64,000 nt of DNA from Buttiauxella ferragutiae. Its GTDB lineage: Bacteria; Pseudomonadota; Gammaproteobacteria; Enterobacterales; Enterobacteriaceae. The notes under the pieces were generated by a model, which saw only the letters and a list, made by a program, of their open reading frames with translations, searched no databases and had not been told where the DNA came from. The stretch lies in assembly GCF_001654915.1 (NCBI RefSeq), contig NZ_LXEQ01000053.1; one strand, given 5' to 3'. Shown here piece after piece: positions 1 through 7,898 of the stretch. Positions within the stretch are counted from its first letter, which is position 1; each line of letters begins with the position of its first letter. The translations under genes and the position numbers were made by a program.

Positions 1-479
1 ATCCGGGTAATTTAATCAAATATGATGCGCGTATTGCGGCCATTGATTACACACTTGCCCACGATGATGGCATTTCGATGCGCAATCTCGATCAGGCACA
101 GGTTATCTTGCTGGGCGTATCACGCTGCGGGAAAACGCCAACCAGTTTATACCTCGCCATGCAGTTTGGCATTCGGGCAGCAAACTATCCGTTCATCGCC
201 GACGATATGGATAACATCCAATTGCCTGCAGTACTGAAACCACTGCAACACAAATTGTTTGGCCTGACTATCAATCCCGAACGCCTCGCGGCTATTCGTG
301 AGGAGCGCCGTGAAAACAGCCGCTATGCGTCAATGCGTCAATGCCGCCTTGAAGTGGCAGAAGTGGAAGCCCTGTTTCGTAAGAACCAAATCCGCTATCT
401 CAACAGTACTAATTACTCAGTTGAAGAGATGGCAACCAAAATCCTCGACATCATGGGGTTGAATCGCCGCATGTACTAA
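1..479 (+). CDS. ppsR: PEP synthase regulatory kinase/pyrophosphorylase, 5' partial
   Basis: The reading frame is open from base 3 to the TAA at 477-479, so the gene begins left of the window and only the last ~159 residues are here. PpsR is a bifunctional enzyme that inactivates phosphoenolpyruvate synthase by ADP-dependent threonine phosphorylation and reactivates it by Pi-dependent dephosphorylation, in the cytoplasm. The visible P-loop-like stretch GVSRCGKTPTS, followed by LYLAMQFGIRAANYPFIADDM, is typical of the DUF299/PpsR family. The C-terminus (ATKILDIMGL) is where expected. Next gene is aroH, as in E. coli. The stop codon lies inside the aroH TrpR operator. The missing N-terminus is a window effect. 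Confidence 0.95.
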   Translation, partial: PGNLIKYDARIAAIDYTLAHDDGISMRNLDQAQVILLGVSRCGKTPTSLYLAMQFGIRAANYPFIADDMDNIQLPAVLKPLQHKLFGLTINPERLAAIREERRENSRYASMRQCRLEVAEVEALFRKNQIRYLNSTNYSVEEMATKILDIMGLNRRMY

Positions 480-511
480 CAAACTAGTGCAAGGGTGCGA
501 TTTTGTATGAT
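472..511 (+). promoter_or_regulatory. TrpR operator and promoter of aroH
   Basis: Bases 472-491 read TGTACTAACAAACTAGTGCA, closely matching the trp operator core (GTACTAGTT/AACTAGTAC) and the E. coli aroH operator. A TATGAT -10 hexamer lies at 506-511, which puts the start near 518 and the operator at about -46 to -27, the same upstream placement as in E. coli aroH. The operator overlaps the ppsR stop codon. Tryptophan-loaded TrpR would repress here. Confidence 0.8.
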
Positions 512-637
512 AGGCTTTACGCAATCTGGTGGTCACGATTCAGTTGACGGTTGAATTCAACATAAATTGGTTTATCGTGACTGCCATCACTTCCCGGTAC
601 TTTTGCCGAGCTGAAGACAAAATTTCTGAGACACCCA

Positions 638-1684
638 ATGAATAAAACAGATGAATTGCGCACTGCGCGCATCGACAGTCTGGTTACACCTGCGGAACTG
701 GCACAGCGTTTGGCTGTGTCCCCACAAGTCGCACAAAACGTAACAGCCTCCCGTCGTCGTATCGAAAAAATCCTTAATGGCGAAGATAATCGCCTGCTGG
801 TGATAGTTGGCCCTTGCTCAATCCATGACCTGGATGCGGCAATGGATTACGCCCGCCGTTTACAAGCCGCGCGTGAACAACATCAGCATCGCCTTGAAAT
901 CGTGATGCGGACTTATTTCGAAAAACCGCGCACCGTAGTGGGCTGGAAAGGTTTAATTTCCGATCCCGATTTGAACGGCAGCTATCGCGTGAACCATGGC
1001 ATTGAGCAGGCGCGCCGTTTGCTGTTACAGGTCAACGAGTTAGGTGTACCAACGGCCACTGAATTCCTCGATATGGTGATCGGCCAGTATATTGCCGATT
1101 TGATTAGCTGGGGGGCGATCGGTGCGCGTACCACGGAGAGCCAGATCCACCGTGAAATGGCGTCTGCCCTTTCTTGCCCGGTTGGTTTCAAAAATGGCAC
1201 CGACGGTAATACGCGTATTGCGGTTGATGCGATTCGTGCCGCCCGCGCCAGCCATATGTTCCTGTCGCCGGATAAACACGGCCAGATGACTATTTACCAA
1301 ACCAGTGGCAACCCGTACGGCCATATCATCATGCGCGGTGGCAAACAGCCAAACTACCACGCAGCGGATATTTCTGCGGCATGCGATAGCCTGCACGAAT
1401 TTGATTTACCAGAGCAATTGGTTATCGACTTCAGCCACGGCAACTGCCAAAAACAGCATCGCCGCCAGCTGGAAGTCTGTGAAGACGTTTGCAACCAGAT
1501 TCGTAACGGTTCACGCGCTATTGCTGGTGTGATGGCTGAAAGTTTCATTCAGGAAGGCACGCAAAAAATCGTTGCCGGGCAACCATTGGTTTATGGTCAG
1601 TCGATTACCGACCCTTGCCTGAATTGGGAAGACACCAAAACGCTGCTCGATATGCTGGCTGACGCGACAGATAGCCGCTTCTGA
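638..1684 (+). CDS. aroH: Trp-sensitive DAHP synthase
   Basis: 3-deoxy-D-arabino-heptulosonate-7-phosphate synthase condenses PEP and erythrose-4-phosphate, the first step of the shikimate pathway, in the cytoplasm. The protein has 348 residues, the normal size for class I AroFGH enzymes. The N-terminus MNKTDELRTARIDSLVTPAEL identifies the AroH isoform rather than AroF or AroG. The metal/PEP-site motif GPCSIHD is at residues 58-64 with Cys60, followed by KPRTVVGWKG and later DFSHGNC. The ATG lies about 120 bp after the predicted transcription start, leaving a fairly long leader. Position after ppsR and an upstream TrpR operator agree with tryptophan control. No abnormality seen. Confidence 0.97.
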   Translation: MNKTDELRTARIDSLVTPAELAQRLAVSPQVAQNVTASRRRIEKILNGEDNRLLVIVGPCSIHDLDAAMDYARRLQAAREQHQHRLEIVMRTYFEKPRTVVGWKGLISDPDLNGSYRVNHGIEQARRLLLQVNELGVPTATEFLDMVIGQYIADLISWGAIGARTTESQIHREMASALSCPVGFKNGTDGNTRIAVDAIRAARASHMFLSPDKHGQMTIYQTSGNPYGHIIMRGGKQPNYHAADISAACDSLHEFDLPEQLVIDFSHGNCQKQHRRQLEVCEDVCNQIRNGSRAIAGVMAESFIQEGTQKIVAGQPLVYGQSITDPCLNWEDTKTLLDMLADATDSRF

Positions 1685-1690
1685 TATTTT

Positions 1691-1766
1691 GGTGGATGGC
1701 GCTTGTGCTTATCCACCCAACAACTGCCTTTCTGTAGGTCGGGCTAGCGTTAGCGACCCCCGACAT
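1691..1766. repeat. REP-type palindrome pair after aroH
   Basis: Two imperfect hairpins, 1691-1718 (GGTGGATGGCGCT...ATCCACC) and 1733-1766 (GTAGGTCGGGCTAGCG...CGACA), resemble REP/BIME units. Related copies occur in this window at 36629-36704, 38158-38188 and 47432-47460. It sits 3' of aroH and may stabilise the transcript end or terminate. Confidence 0.65.
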
Positions 1767-1847
1767 TTCTTTAAACTCTCTCGTTAGCTCAAAATTGATC
1801 TATTCACAAATTTCCTACAAATAACACTTGATGGCGAAACATAGTTT

Positions 1848-1868
1848 ATTGATAATGATTATCATTGT
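1848..1868. promoter_or_regulatory. Fur box upstream of hemP
   Basis: The sequence GATAATGATTATCATTG at 1851-1867 contains the perfect palindrome AATGAT-T-ATCATT and matches the Fur consensus over most of its 19 bp. It lies about 40 bp before the hemP start, the expected place for iron-responsive repression of a hemin uptake operon. Confidence 0.85.
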
Positions 1869-1901
1869 TGGATTGATTGTCATTTGTATATCGAGTGATA
1901 C

Positions 1902-2066
1902 ATGGAAAAAAACTTCACTGCTACGAATCCGCAATCTGCGGCCGTTCCCCGCCAGATAGACAGCAAGTTGTTACTCGGCCCTGACGGACGCGTGGTGATT
2001 GTTCACGAAGGCCAGCAATACCAATTACGTCAGACCCAGGCAGGAAAGTTAATCCTGACCAAATAA
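1902..2066 (+). CDS. hemP: Hemin uptake protein HemP
   Basis: This short gene encodes 54 residues, starting MEKNFTATNPQSAAVPRQIDS and ending GKLILTK. The core SKLLLGPDGRVVIVHEGQQYQLRQTQAGKLILTK is the HemP/HmuP (DUF2218-like, YdiE) signature. HemP homologues are known as small cytoplasmic factors needed for, or activating, hemin receptor expression in several Gram-negatives; the exact mechanism in enterics is not certain. It is the first gene behind the Fur box and is followed by the hemin receptor. In E. coli the same position holds ydiE, a lone relic of such a locus. Start chosen as the ATG 36 bp after the Fur box; no better in-frame start is visible. Confidence 0.9.
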   Translation: MEKNFTATNPQSAAVPRQIDSKLLLGPDGRVVIVHEGQQYQLRQTQAGKLILTK

Positions 2067-2071
2067 AACCC

Positions 2072-2192
2072 GTCATATTTCAAGCTGTAGGCGCGTTGGC
2101 TGCACTCACTTCCCCCAGTCACTTACTTATGTAAGCTCCTGGGGATAAGCTCCCTTGCCGCCTTCCTACAACTCGAATTATTTAGGGTTTAT
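2072..2192. repeat. ERIC (enterobacterial repetitive intergenic consensus) element
   Basis: The centre CAGTCACTTACTTATGTAAG followed by CTCCTGGGGA (about 2117-2144) matches the known ERIC core and its two primer sites. The outer arms, CATATTTCAAGCTGTAGGCGCGTTGGC and GCCGCCTTCCTACAACTCGAATTATTTAGGG, are inverted complements, so the whole element is one ~120-bp imperfect hairpin. It lies between hemP and hemR and would be transcribed if they form one mRNA. Confidence 0.9.
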
Positions 2193-2269
2193 AAAACATA
2201 AATTACGCAAGCCACCCAGGTGTTCCCAAGGCAGCCAGCGATTTTAAATTTTCCTATGGAGATTTACGC

Positions 2270-4246
2270 ATGCCTGCTTTACACACAGTCGGCTTCCGTC
2301 TGTCATTACTGACTGTTGCGGTATTTACTGCCCTGCCCACTTTCGCGAAAGATGACCAAATGACGGTGGTGGCTACCGGTAATGAACGCAGCACTTTTGA
2401 AGCGCCAATGATGGTCACCATCATTGATGCCGATACCCCTGAAGGCCAAACCTCTTCTTCCGCCGCGGATATGTTACGTAAAGTTCCAGGGATCACCGTT
2501 TCCGGTTCCGGGCGCACAAACGGCCAGGATGTAAGCATGCGTGGTTATGACCGCCGTGGCGTATTAATGCTGGTTGACGGAGTTCGCCAGGGGACTGACA
2601 CCGGGCACCTCAACAGCACATTCCTTGATCCTGCGTTAATCAAACGAATCGAAGTGGTACGTGGCCCTGCGGCTCTGTTATATGGCAGCGGCGCACTGGG
2701 CGGCGTCATTTCTTACCAAACAGTGAATGCCAGCGATTTGCTGTATGAAGGCCAAAACAGCGGTTACCGTGTGTTTGGCACCGGTGGAACCGGCGATCAT
2801 AGCGTCGGAATGGGCGCCAGCGCTTTCGGTCGCACCGATAACTTTGATGGCCTGGTTTCCTGGTCAAGCCGCGACCGTGGCGACATCAACCAAAGCAATG
2901 GCGAAACTGCGCCGAACGACGAAAGCATTAATAACTTCCTGACCAAAGGCACCTGGTTCATCGACCCTGCGCAGTCTCTGGCCGGTTCATTGCGTTACTA
3001 CAATAACGCCGCTCAGGAACCGAAAAACCCACAGGTCACCACGGCTGATCCGAGCAACCCGATGGTGGATCGCTCAACAATACAGCGTGATGCGCAGTTG
3101 AAATATCACATTGGGCCAGAGCAAAGTGACTGGCTGAATGCCGATGCCACCGCTTACTGGTCTGAAGCGCGCATCAATGCCCAGGGCCAAACCGACGGGG
3201 CTGAATTCCGCAAGCAAACCACCAGCGGCGCAAAACTGGAAAACCGCAGCCGCCTGTTTACCGACAGTTTCGCCGCACATTTGCTGACTTACGGCGGTGA
3301 ATATTACCGCCAGGATCAGGAGCCAGGCGGTAATACCACCGGCTTCCCGCAAGCCAATATCGATTTCGGTTCAGGTTGGTTGCAGGATGAAATTACGCTG
3401 CGCGACCTGCCAGTGTCCATTTTAGCTGGTACACGTTACGACAATTACAGCGGCAGCAGCGATGGCTACGACGATGTCAATGCTGACAAATGGTCGTCCC
3501 GCGCGGCACTTTCCATCACGCCAACCGACTGGTTGATGCTATTTGGCTCTTACGCTCAGGCATTCCGCGCTCCAACCATGGGCGAAATGTATAACGATGC
3601 CAAACACTTCTCGATTGGCTCGCGTTACACCAACTATTGGGTACCGAACCCCAATCTGCGCCCGGAAACCAACGCCACCCAGGAAGTTGGTTTTGGCTTG
3701 CGCTTCGACGATTTGATGCTGGCTGACGATGGGCTGGAGTTCAAAGCGAGCTACTTCGGCACCCGAGCCGAAGACTACATCTCAACGACTGTCGATTTCG
3801 CCAAAGCGACCACCATGTCCTATAACGTCCCTAACGCCAAAATCTGGGGTTGGGATATGACCGCGAAATACACCAACAGCTGGTTCAACCTCGATCTCGC
3901 CTATAACCGTACCCAGGGCAAAGACGAAGATACTGGCGAGTGGATTTCCAGCCTGAACCCGGACACCGTAACCAGCATTCTCGACGTTCCGGTAGCCGAA
4001 AGCGGCTTCTCAGTTGGCTGGATTGGCACCTTTGCCGCGCGTTCAACGCATGTCAGCAGTGAATACAGCGAACAGCCAGGTTACGGCGTCAACGATTTCT
4101 ACGTCAGCTATAAAGGCCAACAGCAGTTGCGCGGGCTGACGACTTCCCTGGTGCTGGGTAACGCCTTTGACAAGGAATACTGGTCGCCGCAGGGGATCCC
4201 TCAAGATGGCCGTAACGGCAAAATCTTTGTTAGTTATCAATGGTAA
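2270..4246 (+). CDS. hemR: TonB-dependent outer-membrane hemin receptor
   Basis: A 658-residue outer-membrane receptor that imports heme, and probably hemoprotein heme, powered by TonB-ExbBD. A signal peptide of ~26 residues ends at PTFA-KDD. The TonB box region DDQMTVVATG is at 28-37, followed by a plug domain (to ~150, with RGYDRRGVLMLVDGVRQG and VRGPAALLYGSGALGGVI). The barrel carries a FRAP motif near 433 and NPNLRPE near 459 with a His between them (~445). FRAP/NPNL boxes with an intervening His, and a His in the plug (here His113), are the known heme ligands of HemR/HmuR receptors. The C-terminus VSYQW ends in an aromatic residue. RBS GGAGA at 2258-2262. hemS follows after 9 nt. Confidence 0.95.
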   Translation: MPALHTVGFRLSLLTVAVFTALPTFAKDDQMTVVATGNERSTFEAPMMVTIIDADTPEGQTSSSAADMLRKVPGITVSGSGRTNGQDVSMRGYDRRGVLMLVDGVRQGTDTGHLNSTFLDPALIKRIEVVRGPAALLYGSGALGGVISYQTVNASDLLYEGQNSGYRVFGTGGTGDHSVGMGASAFGRTDNFDGLVSWSSRDRGDINQSNGETAPNDESINNFLTKGTWFIDPAQSLAGSLRYYNNAAQEPKNPQVTTADPSNPMVDRSTIQRDAQLKYHIGPEQSDWLNADATAYWSEARINAQGQTDGAEFRKQTTSGAKLENRSRLFTDSFAAHLLTYGGEYYRQDQEPGGNTTGFPQANIDFGSGWLQDEITLRDLPVSILAGTRYDNYSGSSDGYDDVNADKWSSRAALSITPTDWLMLFGSYAQAFRAPTMGEMYNDAKHFSIGSRYTNYWVPNPNLRPETNATQEVGFGLRFDDLMLADDGLEFKASYFGTRAEDYISTTVDFAKATTMSYNVPNAKIWGWDMTAKYTNSWFNLDLAYNRTQGKDEDTGEWISSLNPDTVTSILDVPVAESGFSVGWIGTFAARSTHVSSEYSEQPGYGVNDFYVSYKGQQQLRGLTTSLVLGNAFDKEYWSPQGIPQDGRNGKIFVSYQW

Positions 4247-4255
4247 GGAAACGAT

Positions 4256-5287
4256 ATGACTCAGCATTATGAAAACTGGTTACAGCTCAAACAACAGCAC
4301 CCGAAAAAATATGCCCGTGACATCGCAAAACTGATGAATATCAGTGAAGCCGAACTGACTCATGCCCGCGTCGGGCATGATGCCTGGCGTTTAAAAGGCG
4401 AGATCCGCGATATTCTCACTTCGCTGGAAAGTGTCGGTGAAATCAAATCCATTTGCCGCAACGAATATGCAGTACATGAGCACATCGGGCGTTTTGAAAA
4501 CCAGCAACTGCACGGCCACGCGGGCCTGGTTCTGAACCCACGCGCGCTGGATTTGCGCCTGTTCCTGAATCAATGGGCGTTGGCCTTCCACGTTCGTGAA
4601 GAAACCGCCCGTGGCGAACGCCAAAGCGTGCAGTTCTTTGACCGTCAGGGCGATGCTCTACTGAAGGTTTACACCACCGACAATACGGATTTCAGCGCCT
4701 GGGGCGATATGCTGGCGAAGTTTATCTATGCCGATAACCCAGCGCTTGAGTTGCAGGCACCAGAAGAAGTGGTGATGACGCCGACGGTGGATGGCCGCCA
4801 GGTGGAAGCCGAATGGCGCAGCATGAACGATGTGCATCAGTTCTTTAGTTTGCTCAAACGCCACCAGCTGACACGTCAACAGGCGTTCCGTCTGGTTGCG
4901 GAGGATCTGGCCTGCCAGGTTGATAACAACGCTCTGGCGCAACTACTGGCACAAGCCAAACAAGACCAAAACGAAATCATGGTGTTTGTTGGCAACCGTG
5001 GCGCGGTGCAGATTTTCACCGGCGTAGTGGAAAAAGTGGTGCCGATGGATAACTGGATTAACATCTTCAATCCACAATTCACGTTGCATTTACTGGGCGA
5101 CACCATTGCGGAAAGCTGGGTAACCCGCAAACCAAGTGGTGATGGTTTCGTGACCAGCCTGGAGTTATTTGCCGCCGACGGCACGCAAATCGCCCAACTG
5201 TACGGCCAACGCACCGAAGGTGAGCCAGAGCAGCAACAATGGCGCAGCCAATTAGAAGCGCTGGTAAGCAAAGGGCTGGCTGCATGA
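4256..5287 (+). CDS. hemS: Hemin-degrading/heme-trafficking protein HemS
   Basis: Cytoplasmic 343-residue protein of the HemS/ChuS/HmuS family, which receives heme after import and degrades or stores it. It has the expected internal duplication of ~170-residue halves. The second half opens with MNDVHQFFSLLKRHQLTRQQAF; His194 corresponds to the heme-ligand His196 known in Yersinia HemS. An RBS (AAGGA) precedes the ATG, 9 nt after hemR, so the two are co-transcribed. The stop overlaps the hmuT start (ATGA at 5284-5287), pointing to translational coupling. Regulation is presumably by Fur through the hemP promoter. Family length is normal and no lesion is seen. Confidence 0.95.
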   Translation: MTQHYENWLQLKQQHPKKYARDIAKLMNISEAELTHARVGHDAWRLKGEIRDILTSLESVGEIKSICRNEYAVHEHIGRFENQQLHGHAGLVLNPRALDLRLFLNQWALAFHVREETARGERQSVQFFDRQGDALLKVYTTDNTDFSAWGDMLAKFIYADNPALELQAPEEVVMTPTVDGRQVEAEWRSMNDVHQFFSLLKRHQLTRQQAFRLVAEDLACQVDNNALAQLLAQAKQDQNEIMVFVGNRGAVQIFTGVVEKVVPMDNWINIFNPQFTLHLLGDTIAESWVTRKPSGDGFVTSLELFAADGTQIAQLYGQRTEGEPEQQQWRSQLEALVSKGLAA

Positions 5288-6114
5288 AACGCGGGTTAAT
5301 TGCCCTGTTTGCCTTGCCAGCGATTGTGTTATCGGCAATGGCCGCCGCCAATCAACGAGTAGTGACAATTGGCGGCGATGTGACGGAAATTGCCTTTGCT
5401 CTGGGAACGGGTGACCAACTGGTCGCTCGTGACAGCACCAGTCTGCATCCGGCAGCCGCGACCAAACTGCCGGACGTGGGGTACATGCGCCAGCTCAATG
5501 CCGAAGGCATTCTGGCCATGCGCCCAACGCTGGTGCTGGCAAGCGCGCAGGCCAAACCATCGCTGGCACTGGAGCAAGTCGCCAGTAGCAAAGTCAAAGT
5601 GGTGACCATTCCAGCGAATAACTCGCTGGCAGGCATCGATGAGAAAATTGATGCGGTCGCTCAGGCGATGGGGAAAACGACGCAGGGTGCGGCTTTGCGC
5701 CAACAAGTGCACAGCAAACTGGCGTCGATTCCTGAAAAACCACTGCCGGTAAAAGTGCTGTTTATCATGAGCCACGGCGGGATGACTGCGATGGCCGCTG
5801 GGCAAGAAACTGCGGCAGATGCCGCCATTCATGCCGCCGGTTTGCAAAATGCGATGCAGGGTTTCAAACGTTATCAGCCGATGTCCCAGGAAGGTGTGAT
5901 TGCCAGCCAGCCACAGTTGGTTCTGATCACCGCCGATGGCGTGAAAACGCTGGGTGGGGAAGATAATGTCTGGAAATTGCCCGGCCTCGCACAAACACCC
6001 GCAGGCAAAACTCGCCAGTTGTTGATCGTCGATGATATGGCGCTGCTCGGTTTCGGCCTGCAAACGCCAGATGCGATTCTTGCGTTACGGACTAAAGCGG
6101 AGCAACTACCTTGA
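5284..6114 (+). CDS. hmuT: Periplasmic hemin-binding protein HmuT
   Basis: Substrate-binding protein of the hemin ABC transporter, 276 residues. The start at the ATGA overlap with hemS gives MKRGLIALFALPAIVLSAMAAANQRVV, a good signal peptide cut after ~AMA-A. A longer frame reaching back to 5239 would lose the signal peptide. The mature part is a class III periplasmic binding protein: VTIGGDVTEIAFALG, then VGYMRQLNAEGI with Tyr67 and FIMSHGGMTAM with His164. These correspond to the conserved Tyr and His that bind heme in Yersinia HmuT. The gene is tightly packed between hemS and hmuU. Confidence 0.94.
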   Translation: MKRGLIALFALPAIVLSAMAAANQRVVTIGGDVTEIAFALGTGDQLVARDSTSLHPAAATKLPDVGYMRQLNAEGILAMRPTLVLASAQAKPSLALEQVASSKVKVVTIPANNSLAGIDEKIDAVAQAMGKTTQGAALRQQVHSKLASIPEKPLPVKVLFIMSHGGMTAMAAGQETAADAAIHAAGLQNAMQGFKRYQPMSQEGVIASQPQLVLITADGVKTLGGEDNVWKLPGLAQTPAGKTRQLLIVDDMALLGFGLQTPDAILALRTKAEQLP

Positions 6115-7112
6115 TACGCCGGCCCCTGCCCCAACGCGCGCTGTTCGCCATGGTTTTGGCGTTACTGGCGCTGTCTTTGGTTGCTGCTAATTTAGGTGCC
6201 ATGCGCCTTTCCATTGCGGTGTTATGGCAAGCGCAGGATGAAGCGCTGCGCCATATCTGGCTCAATATTCGCCTGCCGCGCGTGTTGCTTGCCACGCTGG
6301 TTGGCGGCGCATTGGCACTTTCAGGCTGCGTGATGCAGGGGCTGTTTCGCAATCCACTGGCCGATCCGGGTTTACTCGGCATCAGCAGTGGCGCGGCACT
6401 GGCGGTCGGATTTTCGGTGGTTTTACCGTTGGCGCTTCCCGTGGTGTTGGCATTATATGTACCGATGATGGCGGCGTTTCTCGGTAGCCTTGCCGTCACG
6501 CTGGTGATTTTCTTCCTCAGCCGTCAGGGCAACAATAGCCTGTCTCGCCTGCTGTTGGTGGGCATCGCCATTAATGCCCTGTGCGGTGCAGCGGTCGGCG
6601 TTTTATCGTGGATCAGTAACGATGCTCAATTGCGCCAACTCTCGCTGTGGGGAATGGGTAGCCTGGGGCAAGCGCAGTGGTCCACGTTACTGGCAACCGC
6701 CTCGTTGATTATTCCAGCGGCATTTGTGATTTCGTTTCTGTCCAAACGACTCAACCTGTTGCAGCTTGGCGATGAAGAAGCGCATTACCTGGGTGTGGAT
6801 GTCAAAAAAAACCAACGTCAGTTGCTGATTTTGAGCGCGCTATTGGTCGCCGCGGCAGTGGCGGTCAGCGGCGTGATTGGTTTTGTCGGCCTGGTGGTTC
6901 CGCATCTGGTACGGATGTGGCTCGGTGCCGATCATCGCTGGTTGATCCCCGGTTCGGTGCTTGCTGGTGCGATGTTACTGCTGGTTGCTGACACGCTGGC
7001 ACGCACGCTGGTCGCGCCTGCGGAAATGCCGGTGGGTTTGCTGACCAGCCTGCTGGGTGGCCCGTGGTTTTTAGCGTTGATATTCCGCCAAAAGAGGGAA
7101 AGTGATGGCTGA
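6111..7112 (+). CDS. hmuU: Hemin ABC transporter permease HmuU
   Basis: Inner-membrane permease of 333 residues in the FecCD/BtuC family, with ~10 hydrophobic segments. Typical motifs are LNIRLPRVLLATLVGGALALSGCVMQGLFRNPLADPGLLGISSGAAL near the N-terminus and GFVGLVVPHLVRMWLG near residue 260. The start is a TTG at 6111 that overlaps the hmuT stop (TTGA) and has a GGAG ribosome site at 6099-6102. The first ATG, near 6149, would truncate the first membrane segment. It overlaps hmuV by 8 nt. The rare TTG plus stop overlap suggests coupled, low-level translation relative to HmuT. Confidence 0.92.
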   Translation: MIRRPLPQRALFAMVLALLALSLVAANLGAMRLSIAVLWQAQDEALRHIWLNIRLPRVLLATLVGGALALSGCVMQGLFRNPLADPGLLGISSGAALAVGFSVVLPLALPVVLALYVPMMAAFLGSLAVTLVIFFLSRQGNNSLSRLLLVGIAINALCGAAVGVLSWISNDAQLRQLSLWGMGSLGQAQWSTLLATASLIIPAAFVISFLSKRLNLLQLGDEEAHYLGVDVKKNQRQLLILSALLVAAAVAVSGVIGFVGLVVPHLVRMWLGADHRWLIPGSVLAGAMLLLVADTLARTLVAPAEMPVGLLTSLLGGPWFLALIFRQKRESDG

Positions 7113-7884
7113 TCTTTTGCAGGCGCACAACGTCACCTTGCGCCTGGGCGCAAGAAAATTGCTCGATGACATTAATCTGACGTTGACGGCAGGTGAAGTG
7201 GTGGCGTTAATCGGCCCAAACGGTGCAGGAAAGTCCACGCTGTTACGGGTGCTCACTGGTTTTCAACCCCCTGAAAGCGGTGAAATTAGCCTTGCCGGAC
7301 GCGCAATAACGGAATGGTCAGGTGAGGCGTTATCCCGTAAACGTGCGGTGATGCGCCAGCGTAGCGGGATGGCATTTAGCTGGGCGGTAGAAGACGTGAT
7401 TGCCATGGGACGTGCGCCCTGGCCTGAAAAAGACACCAAAAGCGTGGTGCAGGAAGTGATGGCACTGACGGGTTGCGATGCGCTCGCCGGACGCGATTTC
7501 TGCCAGCTTTCCGGTGGTGAACAACAGCGCGTGCAACTCGCCCGCGCACTGGCGCAGTTGTGGCATAACGGGCAACCTCATGGCTGGCTGTTTTTGGATG
7601 AACCCACTTCCGCGCTGGATTTGTATCATCAGCAACATATTTTGCGTTTGTTACGCCGTTTATCGCTGATGGGCACGCTGTCGGTTTGTGTGGTGCTGCA
7701 TGATTTGAATCTGGCCGCGCTATGGGCCGACCGAATTGTGTTGTTGCATGAAGGGAGGCTGGTGGCAAATGGCACGCCGCAGGAAGTGCTGGATGAATCG
7801 ACGCTACAGCATTGGTATCAGGCAGATTTGCGGGTGTTCAGTCATCCCGAACACCCGGTGCCACAGGTTTGGTTGAAGCAGTGA
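7105..7884 (+). CDS. hmuV: Hemin ABC transporter ATP-binding protein HmuV
   Basis: ATPase subunit, 259 residues from the ATG at 7105 (a GTG at 7102 is possible but closer to the RBS AGAGGG at 7093-7098). Walker A GPNGAGKST is at 37-45, followed by a Q-loop region, the signature LSGGEQQRVQLARAL, Walker B WLFLDEPTSALD and H-loop VVLHDLNLAA. It energises heme import by HmuTU. It is the last gene of the hemin locus; selO converges on it with a 14-bp gap containing no obvious terminator. Confidence 0.95.
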   Translation: MADLLQAHNVTLRLGARKLLDDINLTLTAGEVVALIGPNGAGKSTLLRVLTGFQPPESGEISLAGRAITEWSGEALSRKRAVMRQRSGMAFSWAVEDVIAMGRAPWPEKDTKSVVQEVMALTGCDALAGRDFCQLSGGEQQRVQLARALAQLWHNGQPHGWLFLDEPTSALDLYHQQHILRLLRRLSLMGTLSVCVVLHDLNLAALWADRIVLLHEGRLVANGTPQEVLDESTLQHWYQADLRVFSHPEHPVPQVWLKQ

Positions 7885-7898
7885 TCAACTAAAACTCA

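Noticed and set aside
5329..6063. 244-codon minus-strand frame over hmuT
   Set aside because: Antisense shadow of a clear periplasmic binding protein; no family features.
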